From: Cyclobacteriaceae bacterium
Lineage (GTDB): Bacteria > Bacteroidota > Bacteroidia > Cytophagales > Cyclobacteriaceae
Assembly (NCBI GenBank): GCA_030584025.1
Contig: CP129487.1
Span: 620,001-684,000 of the forward strand
DNA: 64,000 nucleotides
Direction of reading: 5' to 3'
Positions 52,981 to 61,106 of the stretch are shown in pieces. The first letter of the stretch is position 1, and each line of letters opens with the position of its first letter. Below the pieces are notes generated by a model that worked only from the letters and a program-made list of their open reading frames with translations, was not told the origin of the DNA and did no database searches. The translations under genes were made by a program, and so were the position numbers.

Positions 52981-53009
52981 TTGATATATCTTCAAAATGG
53001 TTAAATTTG
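52981..53009 (+). promoter_or_regulatory. Bacteroidota-type promoter of the GHKL-nuclease gene
   Basis: TTG at 52981-52983 and a perfect TAnnTTTG box (TAAATTTG) at 53002-53009, separated by 18 bases. The box ends only 8 bases before the ATG at 53017, so the message would have almost no 5' leader. Confidence 0.6.
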
Positions 53010-53016
53010 AATAACC

Positions 53017-54987
53017 ATGGAAATTGACATTAAAGGTAAAATAAGTGAGAAAAAATTGGCGTACAGTAATACGCTTCTTCCACTTTACGAAGCAATCGTC
53101 AATTCCATTCAAGCAATTGACGAGGAAAGTGCAACAAAGCCCGGTATAATTGAAATTGATCTTATTAGGACAGCTCAAAAGGGATTAGAACTTGATGGTA
53201 AAGAAGATTTGCCGGAGATAATTGATTTTGTCATTAGAGATAATGGTATCGGATTTAACGAAGCTAATTATGAATCATTCAATTACGCTCATTCTACTTA
53301 TAAGAGAGGAGGAAAGGGAGTTGGGCGATTTAGTTGGTTGAGAGCATTTCACCACGCTGAGATCGAAAGCCGATTCAGAGAAAATGGGCAATGGAGTATT
53401 CGAAAATTTCAATTTGAGCCAACAAAGAAGGGTATTGAAAAGCACACCTTAATTCCAGTCAGCTCATCTGGTGAGAGATACACTATTGTAAAATTGAAAG
53501 GGTTAAAGGAGGATTATAGAAAATGGTGCAATACCAGAGCTGAAGATATTGCTATAAAAATAATTGAACATACATTCATTTATTTCTTGACTGAACACTG
53601 CCCACGAATTCTTTTGAATGATTTGGGGAATCAAATTGTTGTGAATGACTTATTTCAATTATTTACAAACGGTCAAGTGATTCCAAAACAACTTTCAATA
53701 AGAAATAACGATTTTAAATTAAGTATAGTTAGGCTGTACAGTAGCAAAGTTGATAACAAAATTCATTATTGTGCGGACAATCGCGAAGTTTTAGTTGATA
53801 AAATATCAACCGACATACCTGAGCTAGATAATACGATGGTTGATAGCGAAGGCAAACCGTTTTCAATAGCTGTTTATGTGGAAGGTGACTATTTGGATCA
53901 AAATGTAAATGAAGAAAGAACAACTATAAGTTTTAATAAAGGCGAAGTCGATTTCCCTGATGAGACAACGCAAGAAGAGTTAAGAAAAGCTATAACAGAC
54001 TTGTTGCAAGTCGAATTTGAAGAGTATATTAATGTACTGTCAGAAAAGCGTGTATTACGAGTTAAGGAGTTCGTTTCTCAACACCCGCGCTACAAACAGC
54101 TTCTCAAGTACAAAGCTGACAAGATAAAAAAAATTCCCTCAACACTTTCAGATGAAAAAATGGAGCTTGAGGTTTTTAAAATTCAACAGGAGCTTGAGCT
54201 TGATGTCAAGAAGGAAACAAAGTCAATTTTGAAGTTCATAACAAGTGAATCTGATATGGACGAATTTGACCAAAAGCATAAAGAACTTTATTCAAAAATC
54301 ATTGAAGTTGGTAATGCAAAGCTCTCGGAATATGTCATTCATAGAAAACTTGTTTTAGATTTATTTGACAGAATGTTAAAACGAAAGGCAACTGAAAAAG
54401 CAGTACATAGCTTAATATTTCCTCTGCAAACGCTCTCTGATGAAATTGGTTTTGAGGACCATAATTTATGGATGATTGATGAGAAGTTATCCTATCACAA
54501 GTACTTAGCTTCTGATAAAACATTTAAGAGAATTGAACCGATTGAGTCTAACTCTAACGATAGACCTGATATTATTATTTTTAATAGGCCGTTTGCTTTC
54601 TCCAATGATGAGAAGCCATATGAATCAATAGTATTGATTGAGTTCAAACGTCCGATGAGAGATGACTACACTGACCAAGAAAATCCGATTTCTCAAATAA
54701 ATAAGTATGCTCGGGAAATTATTGATGGCGATGCCAAAGATAAGAATGAAAGGGAGTTTAATTTTAGAAAAAATACTCCCATTTATGCGTTCATTGTTTG
54801 TGATCTTACAAAAAGGTTAAAAGCATTTGCGAAAGATGCTGGCTACAAGCTACTACCGAGTGGAGATGGTTATTTTTCATTTAATGACAACTACAATATG
54901 TATATAGAGATACTGAGTTTTGATAAAGTGCTTAAGGATTCCAAAGAGAGGAATAGGGTGCTTTTTGAAAAACTTAATCTGACATAA
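53017..54987 (+). CDS. GHKL ATPase fused to a PD-(D/E)xK nuclease domain
   Basis: A 656-aa soluble protein. The N-terminal GHKL (Hsp90/MutL/GyrB) ATPase has an N-box YEAIVNSIQA (Glu25, Asn29), RDNGIGF with Asp75 and the lid motif GGKGVGRF (98-105). A second alpha/beta domain (about 200-340) and a helical, charged region (about 340-480) follow. The C-terminal domain has RPDIIIF (Pro517-Asp518), VLIEFKRP (Glu542, Lys544) and QINKY (Gln560), the full set of a PD-(D/E)xK nuclease. ATP-driven DNA cleavage in host defence is a reasonable inference. I cannot match it to a named system. AT-rich, unlike the MATE gene before it. Confidence 0.85.
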   Translation: MEIDIKGKISEKKLAYSNTLLPLYEAIVNSIQAIDEESATKPGIIEIDLIRTAQKGLELDGKEDLPEIIDFVIRDNGIGFNEANYESFNYAHSTYKRGGKGVGRFSWLRAFHHAEIESRFRENGQWSIRKFQFEPTKKGIEKHTLIPVSSSGERYTIVKLKGLKEDYRKWCNTRAEDIAIKIIEHTFIYFLTEHCPRILLNDLGNQIVVNDLFQLFTNGQVIPKQLSIRNNDFKLSIVRLYSSKVDNKIHYCADNREVLVDKISTDIPELDNTMVDSEGKPFSIAVYVEGDYLDQNVNEERTTISFNKGEVDFPDETTQEELRKAITDLLQVEFEEYINVLSEKRVLRVKEFVSQHPRYKQLLKYKADKIKKIPSTLSDEKMELEVFKIQQELELDVKKETKSILKFITSESDMDEFDQKHKELYSKIIEVGNAKLSEYVIHRKLVLDLFDRMLKRKATEKAVHSLIFPLQTLSDEIGFEDHNLWMIDEKLSYHKYLASDKTFKRIEPIESNSNDRPDIIIFNRPFAFSNDEKPYESIVLIEFKRPMRDDYTDQENPISQINKYAREIIDGDAKDKNEREFNFRKNTPIYAFIVCDLTKRLKAFAKDAGYKLLPSGDGYFSFNDNYNMYIEILSFDKVLKDSKERNRVLFEKLNLT

Positions 54988-55059
54988 TGTTTATTCAGCA
55001 AAATACTAGTTTGAACGAGTGATGATTTGAGATAAGTTTTGAAAGGAAAGATCAATAAA

Positions 55060-55803
55060 ATGAAAGTTAATTTCAAAAGGATAAAATTTCCAAAACTTGA
55101 AAGTATTTCAACATTTGTTTCGCTAGTAATTGCAATTGTTTCGTTAATAATTTCTGTAATAGCATTGAGAATATCTGAAAGAACCTACATCTTTTCATCG
55201 AAGGACTATACGCCAAATATTCAATTTAGTATTGACGAAAACGACAACATTGAATTAACAAACATTAGCAGCGATCTCTTCTCGATTGATATGATTAATT
55301 TTCTGAAAATTAAAATAGTTGGCTATGAAGATTATGAGAGTAAGGTAATTGTTGAAATACCGTATGTAGACAATTCGCTTTTATACCAGTGGATTGATGA
55401 TGATGGAAAGGCGGAAAAAGTTATTATTAAATCGAAGACGCCAGGACCTTGTGCTTACATTTGTAAATATGATGAAAGTCTAATAAAAAGTATTGAAGCA
55501 AAGATTGATTCGTTATATTCCATTGGTAGTGAAAGAGGATATGCATTACCTTCATTACAAAGCCAATTCTATATTCTCGAGGTCGTATATACAGACAACT
55601 TTCAAGAACGTAAGTCAGTTGTTTATTTACAAGAACACATTCACGGTTTTGGTTACGATAAGACAAAAATTCAGGAGACAGAATTCAATGAAATACTAAA
55701 CAGGGTAAACTTACCAAAATTCAAAGATGGAAATGAATTGTGGGATTACGTCACGCATAAATATAGCACGCCTAGTGAGAAATATTTTGGAAAATACCAT
55801 TAA
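55060..55803 (+). CDS. Membrane-anchored protein of unknown function
   Basis: A 247-aa protein from the ATG at 55060 (a TTG at 55039 is also in frame). A basic start leads to one membrane helix (TFVSLVIAIVSLIISVIALRI), then a beta-rich soluble domain (YTPNIQFSIDENDNIELTNI, FYILEVVYTDNF) and a helical tail. No family is recognised. It is 72 bases after the GHKL-nuclease gene on the same strand and has the same AT-rich codon use; a functional link is possible but unproven. Confidence 0.6.
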   Translation: MKVNFKRIKFPKLESISTFVSLVIAIVSLIISVIALRISERTYIFSSKDYTPNIQFSIDENDNIELTNISSDLFSIDMINFLKIKIVGYEDYESKVIVEIPYVDNSLLYQWIDDDGKAEKVIIKSKTPGPCAYICKYDESLIKSIEAKIDSLYSIGSERGYALPSLQSQFYILEVVYTDNFQERKSVVYLQEHIHGFGYDKTKIQETEFNEILNRVNLPKFKDGNELWDYVTHKYSTPSEKYFGKYH

Positions 55804-55903
55804 TACCCTATTACACCTCAACAACGTCACTCGTTTTCGGACGTTCATGTTTTGAACTAAATTTTGAATGCTTGAGGGTGGAGATAATTAAAGTATTAAT
55901 TTA

Positions 55904-56332
55904 ATGAGAGTACTTTTAATAACAGCACTGACTTATTTTATTTCACTTTCAACCATTGCACAAGACAATGTTAACCTGAAGGAGATGGTTGGTTTTGGTT
56001 GTTACTATGAGGGACGCTCAACCAAGACGGTTATTAAGGTTACAAAGTTACTGAAAGCAAAAAATTACAAAGCCATTTCAAACCTTTTAACTTCTGGAAA
56101 TAACGGTGAAAAATATTTAGCCGTAATATCACTTCAAAGGCTGGCTGAAAGCAATCAATACAAGTTAAGTGACACCGAGAAGGATTTAATTGCAAAAGCA
56201 AAACTATCAGACGAGTTGGTTTCCGTTTGTTCGGGTTGTACCTATTTTGATAAGGTTCCAATGAAAACAATCCTTACCGATAGTGATGTAATTGGATCAA
56301 AATTTTGGTTGGATAGGCTCATAAAAGAGTAA
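55904..56332 (+). CDS. Exported uncharacterised protein, HEAT-like
   Basis: A 142-aa exported protein with a signal peptide (MRVLLITALTYFISLSTIAQ). The mature part has helices including AISNLLTSGNNGEKYLAVISLQRL, one HEAT-type repeat (quoted in part), and ends with a VCSGCTYF Cys pair. Its design resembles the 39734-40204 protein. Bacteroidota commonly carry such small exported proteins in accessory regions. Function is unknown. Confidence 0.6.
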   Translation: MRVLLITALTYFISLSTIAQDNVNLKEMVGFGCYYEGRSTKTVIKVTKLLKAKNYKAISNLLTSGNNGEKYLAVISLQRLAESNQYKLSDTEKDLIAKAKLSDELVSVCSGCTYFDKVPMKTILTDSDVIGSKFWLDRLIKE

Positions 56333-56340
56333 GATGCGGT

Positions 56341-56784
56341 ATGGACTTCTTTGAATTAAAAGGAGAGAACGGATATATCAGGATTAGTCTTGTACGCGTT
56401 AATGGATTCCCTAACCAGACGAGTCATTTCGGGGGATATGAGACCGAGTGCGAAATTGAAATAAAAAGTCAAAGTTACTTTGTGAAGGGGTCTATATGGA
56501 CGACAACGGGAGAAGTTCTTCAATTCTTCAAACAGCTTGAAAACTGTCATGCAAGTGTAAGCGGTACGGCTGACTTTGAGAATTATGAGCACAACCTGAA
56601 GTTAAAAGTTGTTTATAGCGAAAATGGTCAGGTGGATTTAATTGGGGAGTATCAGGAATTCTTTCATTTACATACGCAATTGATTTTTGAGATTAAGTCT
56701 GATCAATCGTATCTAAGTGAATCACTTGTTCAGCTAAAAGTGATCGTTGAAAAGTATGGAAATAGTAAAGGAGTTAATCGGTGA
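56341..56784 (+). CDS. WapI-like immunity protein
   Basis: A 147-aa soluble protein: MDFFELKGENGYIRISL, SHFGGYETECEIEIKSQ, SIWTTTGEVLQFFKQLEN and SDQSYLSESLVQLKVIVEKYG. The Gly-Gly-Tyr-x-Thr strand, the Trp-containing region and the final helix match my memory of proteins labelled WapI-family immunity in Bacteroidota. These neutralise CdiA/WapA-type toxins elsewhere. No toxin gene is adjacent, so it would be an orphan immunity gene. It lies 8 bases after the exported protein gene. Confidence 0.5.
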   Translation: MDFFELKGENGYIRISLVRVNGFPNQTSHFGGYETECEIEIKSQSYFVKGSIWTTTGEVLQFFKQLENCHASVSGTADFENYEHNLKLKVVYSENGQVDLIGEYQEFFHLHTQLIFEIKSDQSYLSESLVQLKVIVEKYGNSKGVNR

Positions 56785-56788
56785 GCAA

Positions 56789-57484
56789 ATGCCAAATCTC
56801 TTTTCCTATATCGTAAAGCACGATAGTGGTGCAGCTCCAAATCCGTTTTGGGGTGTTTGCACGCTAACCATTTGCAAGCCAACCATTAGGCGTACTGCCA
56901 AAGTGGGTGATTGGATAATCGGTACAGGTTCAAAAAATGCAAGGTTGAAAGATGGTAAGGTTCACGATCTGTCCGGGTGTATTGTATATGCCATGAAAGT
57001 AACCGCTATCCAGTCAATGGCTGAATATGATGCGTATTGCCAGAAGAGATTGAAGAAGAAAATGCCCAACTGGTTTAGTAAAGACTGGAGACGGATAATA
57101 GGTGATTGTATCTATGATTATTCCGGAGGGCCTGAGCCAAAATTAAGGCGTGGCGTCCACACGGAAGAGAATAGAAGAAGGGATTTGAGCGGGCAGCATG
57201 CACTGCTCTCCACACACTTTTATTATTTTGGAGAAGAGCCTCGCGCTATACCTAAGGAACTGAAAGCAATTGTAAAAAAGAGTCAGGGACATTTAAAAAT
57301 TGAAAACCCTGAACTGATTAACGCTTTTTTGAAATGGATAAAGAAATTCAAGAAGAACAAACTGTATGCTGATCCACAGCTTAGGTGGAAGTTTGGTCGT
57401 GTATCAACGGAGGATGTGATTATGGAGTGTTCAAAAGAGCATCTGAAAGAAGATAAGCGAGACATTGAGAAGGTGATTTGTTAA
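56789..57484 (+). CDS. Nmad2-type protein (nucleotide-modification-associated domain 2)
   Basis: A 231-aa protein from the ATG at 56789; earlier in-frame starts (56747, 56756) overlap the preceding gene. The sequence FSYIVKHDSGAAPNPFWGVCTLTICKP, KVGDWIIGTGSKNA and LSGCIVYAMKVT (first item quoted in pieces) is the pattern of Nmad2, a domain predicted from gene neighbourhoods to serve in DNA-base modification in phages and bacteria. It continues with YDYSGGPEPKLRRG and LLSTHFYYFGEEP. Biochemical function is not established. It is 4 bases after the WapI-like gene, suggesting co-transcription. Confidence 0.75.
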   Translation: MPNLFSYIVKHDSGAAPNPFWGVCTLTICKPTIRRTAKVGDWIIGTGSKNARLKDGKVHDLSGCIVYAMKVTAIQSMAEYDAYCQKRLKKKMPNWFSKDWRRIIGDCIYDYSGGPEPKLRRGVHTEENRRRDLSGQHALLSTHFYYFGEEPRAIPKELKAIVKKSQGHLKIENPELINAFLKWIKKFKKNKLYADPQLRWKFGRVSTEDVIMECSKEHLKEDKRDIEKVIC

Positions 57485-57491
57485 GTCTTCA

Positions 57492-57998
57492 ATGGGAAAC
57501 AAAGTTATATTCAATAGCACATTACGAACAGCCGAGTATTATCTCGGTGAAACCGGACCTATTAAAATAGAACTCAATCAGGTATTGGCAATAGGAGAAT
57601 TTACAACTTCAGCAGGACCTGCATCTGATGATTATTGCTTGTATTTAATTACGCCTGTATTTTGGCATGCTATTCCAATGGACGCTGATGGAATGGAAGC
57701 GTTTGTAAAATGGCTTGAAGTTGAATTTAATACAGACTTAAAAACTGCCCTGGCGAATAGTGTTATTGAAAATTCAAGAATGATGTACCCTGAACAATTG
57801 AGGGAGAAGGAATTTCTGCAATTCGTAGATTATCAACCAAAAAACTGGTTTGATAACTTGAAGGTACGACTCGGACTAAAACCTGACAAGATATTTAAAT
57901 TACATCCTGAGGTAAATGAAATTCTTGTAAAGATGATAGAGCGTGAGCGAGATTCTGATCAAGAAAAATTGATCATGAAGTTCACTCCCCATAAGTGA
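57492..57998 (+). CDS. Uncharacterised soluble protein
   Basis: A 168-aa alpha/beta protein, no signal or membrane segment. It begins with beta strands (KVIFNSTLRTAEYYL) and contains DDYCLYLITPVFWHAIPMDADG followed by a helix (MEAFVKWLEVEF), quoted in part. No family is recognised. It is 7 bases after the Nmad2-type gene and probably in the same transcript. Confidence 0.55.
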   Translation: MGNKVIFNSTLRTAEYYLGETGPIKIELNQVLAIGEFTTSAGPASDDYCLYLITPVFWHAIPMDADGMEAFVKWLEVEFNTDLKTALANSVIENSRMMYPEQLREKEFLQFVDYQPKNWFDNLKVRLGLKPDKIFKLHPEVNEILVKMIERERDSDQEKLIMKFTPHK

Positions 57999-58035
57999 AA
58001 AATGAAAAAGCCTGCTATTAACCACTGTTTCAAGA

Positions 58036-58602
58036 ATGAAAAAGGTTGAGCAAATATTATTTGTACTCGCTGTTATTGGTGGAATTGGAGTGGCGCTGAG
58101 TGCGCTAATTTATTGGGACACGATTATGATTTTCTTTTGGCTGACAAACATTTCATTGATAACATTAATGATTTACTACATAGCTATTCTGGACAAGTCA
58201 TTGTGGACAGTAGTAATTACTTTAATGATTACGCGGACAATTGGATACGTATTTACTGTTTTGCATTTGACTGGAGGCTACTTAATAGAACTTATCGGAC
58301 TGAGTGGTGTATTCATACTGTCAACATCAATAATACTGACATACAGACGTCAATTTAGTTCGGACTTTAAATACTACATTTTGTTCGCAGGGTTAATCTT
58401 CATACAGGGACTTTTATACTTGCATCCTGATCATAATGTGATATTTGTCGGTAGACTGATGAATTTTTTAGTTGTGGGAATTATAGGGACAATAAAACTT
58501 AAAGACATAAGAAGTACTTTAGGGCTTGAAAAAATACTAAATGTATTTCTTGCGCAAGGATTAATTACAATATCTTATGACACAATACAATTATTGAAAT
58601 GA
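58036..58602 (+). CDS. Multi-pass membrane protein, unknown
   Basis: A 188-aa, very hydrophobic protein with six or more predicted helices spread over its whole length. It has a few charged loops (RRQFSSDFK, KLKDIRSTLGLEK). No family is recognised. It is the last AT-rich gene of the 53-58.6 kb block. Confidence 0.6.
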   Translation: MKKVEQILFVLAVIGGIGVALSALIYWDTIMIFFWLTNISLITLMIYYIAILDKSLWTVVITLMITRTIGYVFTVLHLTGGYLIELIGLSGVFILSTSIILTYRRQFSSDFKYYILFAGLIFIQGLLYLHPDHNVIFVGRLMNFLVVGIIGTIKLKDIRSTLGLEKILNVFLAQGLITISYDTIQLLK

Positions 58603-58651
58603 ATGTTGATGTTTTTGAACTATTCGTTGAGTTTTTAAAACCAAAAATAGT

Positions 58652-59398
58652 ATGCCCCCAACCAACACCTACGTTATTTCCTACCACGCCTTAAGGCGGC
58701 TCATCGGCATACTCGGTATAGCGCTTCCGTTCCTATGCTGGGGCATCAACACGTTTGTCAACAATTATGATTTGTTGAATAACCCCGTCTTTGTAAATGC
58801 CAAGTACAGTTGGCCATATACGGCAGGTGCGAATTTAAAATCGTCAATCAGTCATTTTTACTACACCGCAGCCGGGCCGTTGTTTACCGGGGTGCTCATT
58901 ACGCTGGCCATCTTTTTGGTTTGTTACCAGGGTCATGCCAAAAAGGAGGGTAAGGACAAGTTTGCGTGGCTAACGGATGGACTGCTGTCAAAAGTGGCAG
59001 CCGTATGCGCGCTGCTGATCGTGATTTTACCCACCGGCTCAAGCGAGCCCATTACCGATAACATTCACATCTACGTCTCCTCCGATGCGGCCGGCACCAT
59101 GCACCTCGTTTTTGCCGCGTTGTTTTTTATTGCCATGTCGGTGTTTTGCATCATTAATTTCAGAAGGAATGGCAACAACGGGTTTATCAAAAATGCAGAA
59201 GGAAATATTTATTTGTTTTGCGGCATCGGCATACTGGTGTTGTTGCTTATCCTATTCATTGATATGCTCACCGAAGCGGATTCACCCGGCAGCAGTTTTG
59301 TTTTCTGGATGGAAGCAGCCATGCTGGTGTTGTTTGGGTTGGCGTGGTTGGTGAAAGGCAAGTCGGTTGTAACGGAGTATGTGCTGGAGAAGTTGTAA
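58652..59398 (+). CDS. Six-helix membrane protein (DRAM/Frag1-like pattern)
   Basis: A 248-aa integral membrane protein with six helices. The first loop (NNYDLLNNPVFVNAKYSW) and SISHFYYTAAGPLFTGVLI resemble a conserved family in Bacteroidota with no assigned role. Base composition returns to that of the core genome here. The protein is 49 bases after the preceding gene but may have its own promoter. Confidence 0.65.
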   Translation: MPPTNTYVISYHALRRLIGILGIALPFLCWGINTFVNNYDLLNNPVFVNAKYSWPYTAGANLKSSISHFYYTAAGPLFTGVLITLAIFLVCYQGHAKKEGKDKFAWLTDGLLSKVAAVCALLIVILPTGSSEPITDNIHIYVSSDAAGTMHLVFAALFFIAMSVFCIINFRRNGNNGFIKNAEGNIYLFCGIGILVLLLILFIDMLTEADSPGSSFVFWMEAAMLVLFGLAWLVKGKSVVTEYVLEKL

Positions 59399-59421
59399 AG
59401 GATTATTGGATGGTATTGTAA

Positions 59422-59484
59422 ACCGCAAAGGCGCTGAGGCGCAAAGAAATCGCGGAACACTTTGCGCCTTTGCGTCTTAGCGGT
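59422..59484. repeat. ACCGCAAAGGCGC palindromic intergenic repeat, copy 2
   Basis: Arms ACCGCAAAGGCGCTGAGGCG and CGCCTTTGCGTCTTAGCGGT, quoted in full at 20 bases each, with GCGCAAAG and CTTTGCGC inside. Same family as 21973-22036. Confidence 0.78.
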
Positions 59485-59606
59485 AGGATCAATTAGCCTA
59501 TTGTTTATACATCAGTATCTTGACAGAATTTGTCAGTATTAATAAGTGGTGTAGTTTATCCAATGAATTTAAAGGCGTAACTTTTGAATGAATAAGGCGA
59601 TAAGTT

Positions 59607-59864
59607 ATGAGTGATATAAAACTATTCGAAGCCAAAAAGGTCAGAACGCATTGGGATGAGGAAAAAGAGGCTTGGTATTTTTCAATAATTGATGTAATCG
59701 AAGCCTTAACCGGAACAGACAGACCGAGAAAATACTGGAGTGATCTGAAAACCAAACTTTTAAAGGAGGGTAGCCAACTGTCCGAAAATATCGGACAGTT
59801 GAAACTGCAAGCAGAAGATGGAAAAATGCGCCTGACTGATGTTGCAGATACAGAACAATTGTAA
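59607..59864 (+). pseudogene. Truncated Bro-N / antirepressor-like gene
   Basis: An 85-aa ORF matching the N-terminal half of a Bro-N-domain protein: THWDEEKEAWYFSIIDVIEAL, DRPRKYWSDLKTKL and KMRLTDVADTEQL (first item quoted in part). Intact relatives run on with a segment such as FRLIQSIPSPKAEPFK for 150 or more residues. Here a stop follows EQL at once, and no continuation is visible in other frames of the next 70 bases. It is probably the 5' stump left by a deletion. Bro-N proteins come from phages and mobile elements. Confidence 0.7.
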
Positions 59865-59934
59865 TTAAATGTCAATATTTCAACACGGTTACGAATAAAT
59901 CGTAACATTGCAGCAAATTCTAATCCCCCGAAGC

Positions 59935-60561
59935 ATGAAAAAAATAATAACTTCCGTTATCATTGGCGTGTTCCTAACGTTTACCCTACAGGCAAAAAAC
60001 ATAGCAGGCAAAATCATTTTAGGGAACGACACCCTTGATGTTATTTTCCAGATTCCGGTGAAGCTCTTTTCAGGGCAACCTAATTTTGAAAAACTTCAGT
60101 ATAAGGTTCGGTACCTGGATTCGAACAAGAAAAAAATCACCTTGCGTCCACATGAAGCAAAGGAGATTCAATTTATGCATGGGGCCGAGCAGGTGCGGAT
60201 GCTTTCCCGGTTCAATACACTCGGTTTGGGAAACATTTTTTCAAGCAACACCCATATTTTTCTCCGCCTGGAAATAGATGGTCCGTTAAAACTGTTTAGT
60301 TATTACTATACGCAACAATCACCGGGTATGTACAATGCTTCAACGGGTGTTGTTACCGGAGGCTATGCCTACAGTGTGGAACGCTACATTATGCAAAAGG
60401 GATCGGGTGAATTGAAAAGACCGAAAAACCTGAGTTTCAAAAAAGATATGGCGGAATATTTCAGTGACTGCCCGACATTGGTAGATAAGATTCAGGATAA
60501 GGATTTTAAAAAATATGACATGGAGGCGATTGTAAGTTTTTATAACAAGAATTGCAGGTAG
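59935..60561 (+). CDS. Exported uncharacterised protein
   Basis: A 208-aa exported protein from the ATG at 59935, with signal peptide MKKIITSVIIGVFLTFTLQA. The mature part is mostly beta strands (KIILGNDTLDVIFQIPVK, FLRLEIDGPLKLFSYYYT) and ends in a helical segment with two Cys (FSDCPTLV, FYNKNC). A similar pattern occurs in many exported Bacteroidota proteins. The function is unknown. Confidence 0.65.
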   Translation: MKKIITSVIIGVFLTFTLQAKNIAGKIILGNDTLDVIFQIPVKLFSGQPNFEKLQYKVRYLDSNKKKITLRPHEAKEIQFMHGAEQVRMLSRFNTLGLGNIFSSNTHIFLRLEIDGPLKLFSYYYTQQSPGMYNASTGVVTGGYAYSVERYIMQKGSGELKRPKNLSFKKDMAEYFSDCPTLVDKIQDKDFKKYDMEAIVSFYNKNCR

Positions 60562-60579
60562 CCTTAGTACCACTAGCCC

Positions 60580-61044
60580 ATGTGTCAACCCAACGGAAAT
60601 TTCAAACTCTGCAGTTGTGGTAGAAAAGCAACCCGCCCGGGCAAGTTGAAAATTGCCTTGCGAAGTGTGCAGGCATTTGCCCGTTTTATAAAACCACATA
60701 GTGCGGGTTTGATATTAGAATCGGAAGCCTGCACGTGGTACCTGTACCAGCGCAGCAACCATCATTATATAATTGGCGACCTGGTGATGGACCCGGAGTA
60801 TCTGGCCCGTGAAAAGGAAAAACACAAGACTTATCAATTTCTGGTGGATGCACTCAACACCCGCACCGATTGTTTCGACTTTGCCTACAAGCCCTTGCCA
60901 AACGATTGGCTTTGCCTGAAGCTAAACGATAATGTATTGCTGTATTTAACCTATGATCAGGGCCGTTGGCGCATGGAGCAACAAGCCGATGTGCTGGACG
61001 ATTGGGATCATTGGTTGCTGAACCACGGACAGATAAAAATGTAA
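60580..61044 (+). CDS. Small Cys-rich N-terminus protein, with palindromic insertion
   Basis: A 154-aa soluble protein. MCQPNGNFKLCSCG and the later WYLYQRSNHHYIIGDL, WRMEQQADVLDDWDHW resemble a Bacteroidota family that opens with three clustered Cys, followed soon by a Trp-x-Leu strand. Here an extra 35 or so residues (from RKATRPGK) separate the two. They are encoded by DNA holding nested inverted repeats (60630-60709). The stop codon lies inside the operator of the AbiE operon. Confidence 0.55.
   Translation: MCQPNGNFKLCSCGRKATRPGKLKIALRSVQAFARFIKPHSAGLILESEACTWYLYQRSNHHYIIGDLVMDPEYLAREKEKHKTYQFLVDALNTRTDCFDFAYKPLPNDWLCLKLNDNVLLYLTYDQGRWRMEQQADVLDDWDHWLLNHGQIKM
60630..60709. repeat. Nested inverted repeats inside the 154-aa gene
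   Basis: AACCCGC (60630-60636) pairs with GCGGGTT (60703-60709), and CGGGCAA (60638-60644) pairs with TTGCCCG (60677-60683). The segment fits a palindromic element inserted in frame. Confidence 0.5.
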
Positions 61045-61095
61045 AAATTTTACAAAATAATCTGCAAAATGTAGATTATCATGTTAAAATTTTAC
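61041..61095 (+). promoter_or_regulatory. Probable AbiEi operator: two 23-bp inverted half-sites
   Basis: Left half 61041-61063 (GTAAAAATTTTAC, then AAAATAATCT) and right half 61073-61095 (AGATTATCATG, then TTAAAATTTTAC) are near-perfect inverted repeats around a 9-base spacer. Each half also contains its own small palindrome, TAAAATTTTA or GTAAAAATTTTAC. It lies 12-66 bases before the AbiEi start. AbiEi antitoxins of other bacteria bind inverted repeats and repress their own operon, so autoregulation is inferred. Confidence 0.7.
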
Positions 61096-61106
61096 AATTT
61101 TGCTTA

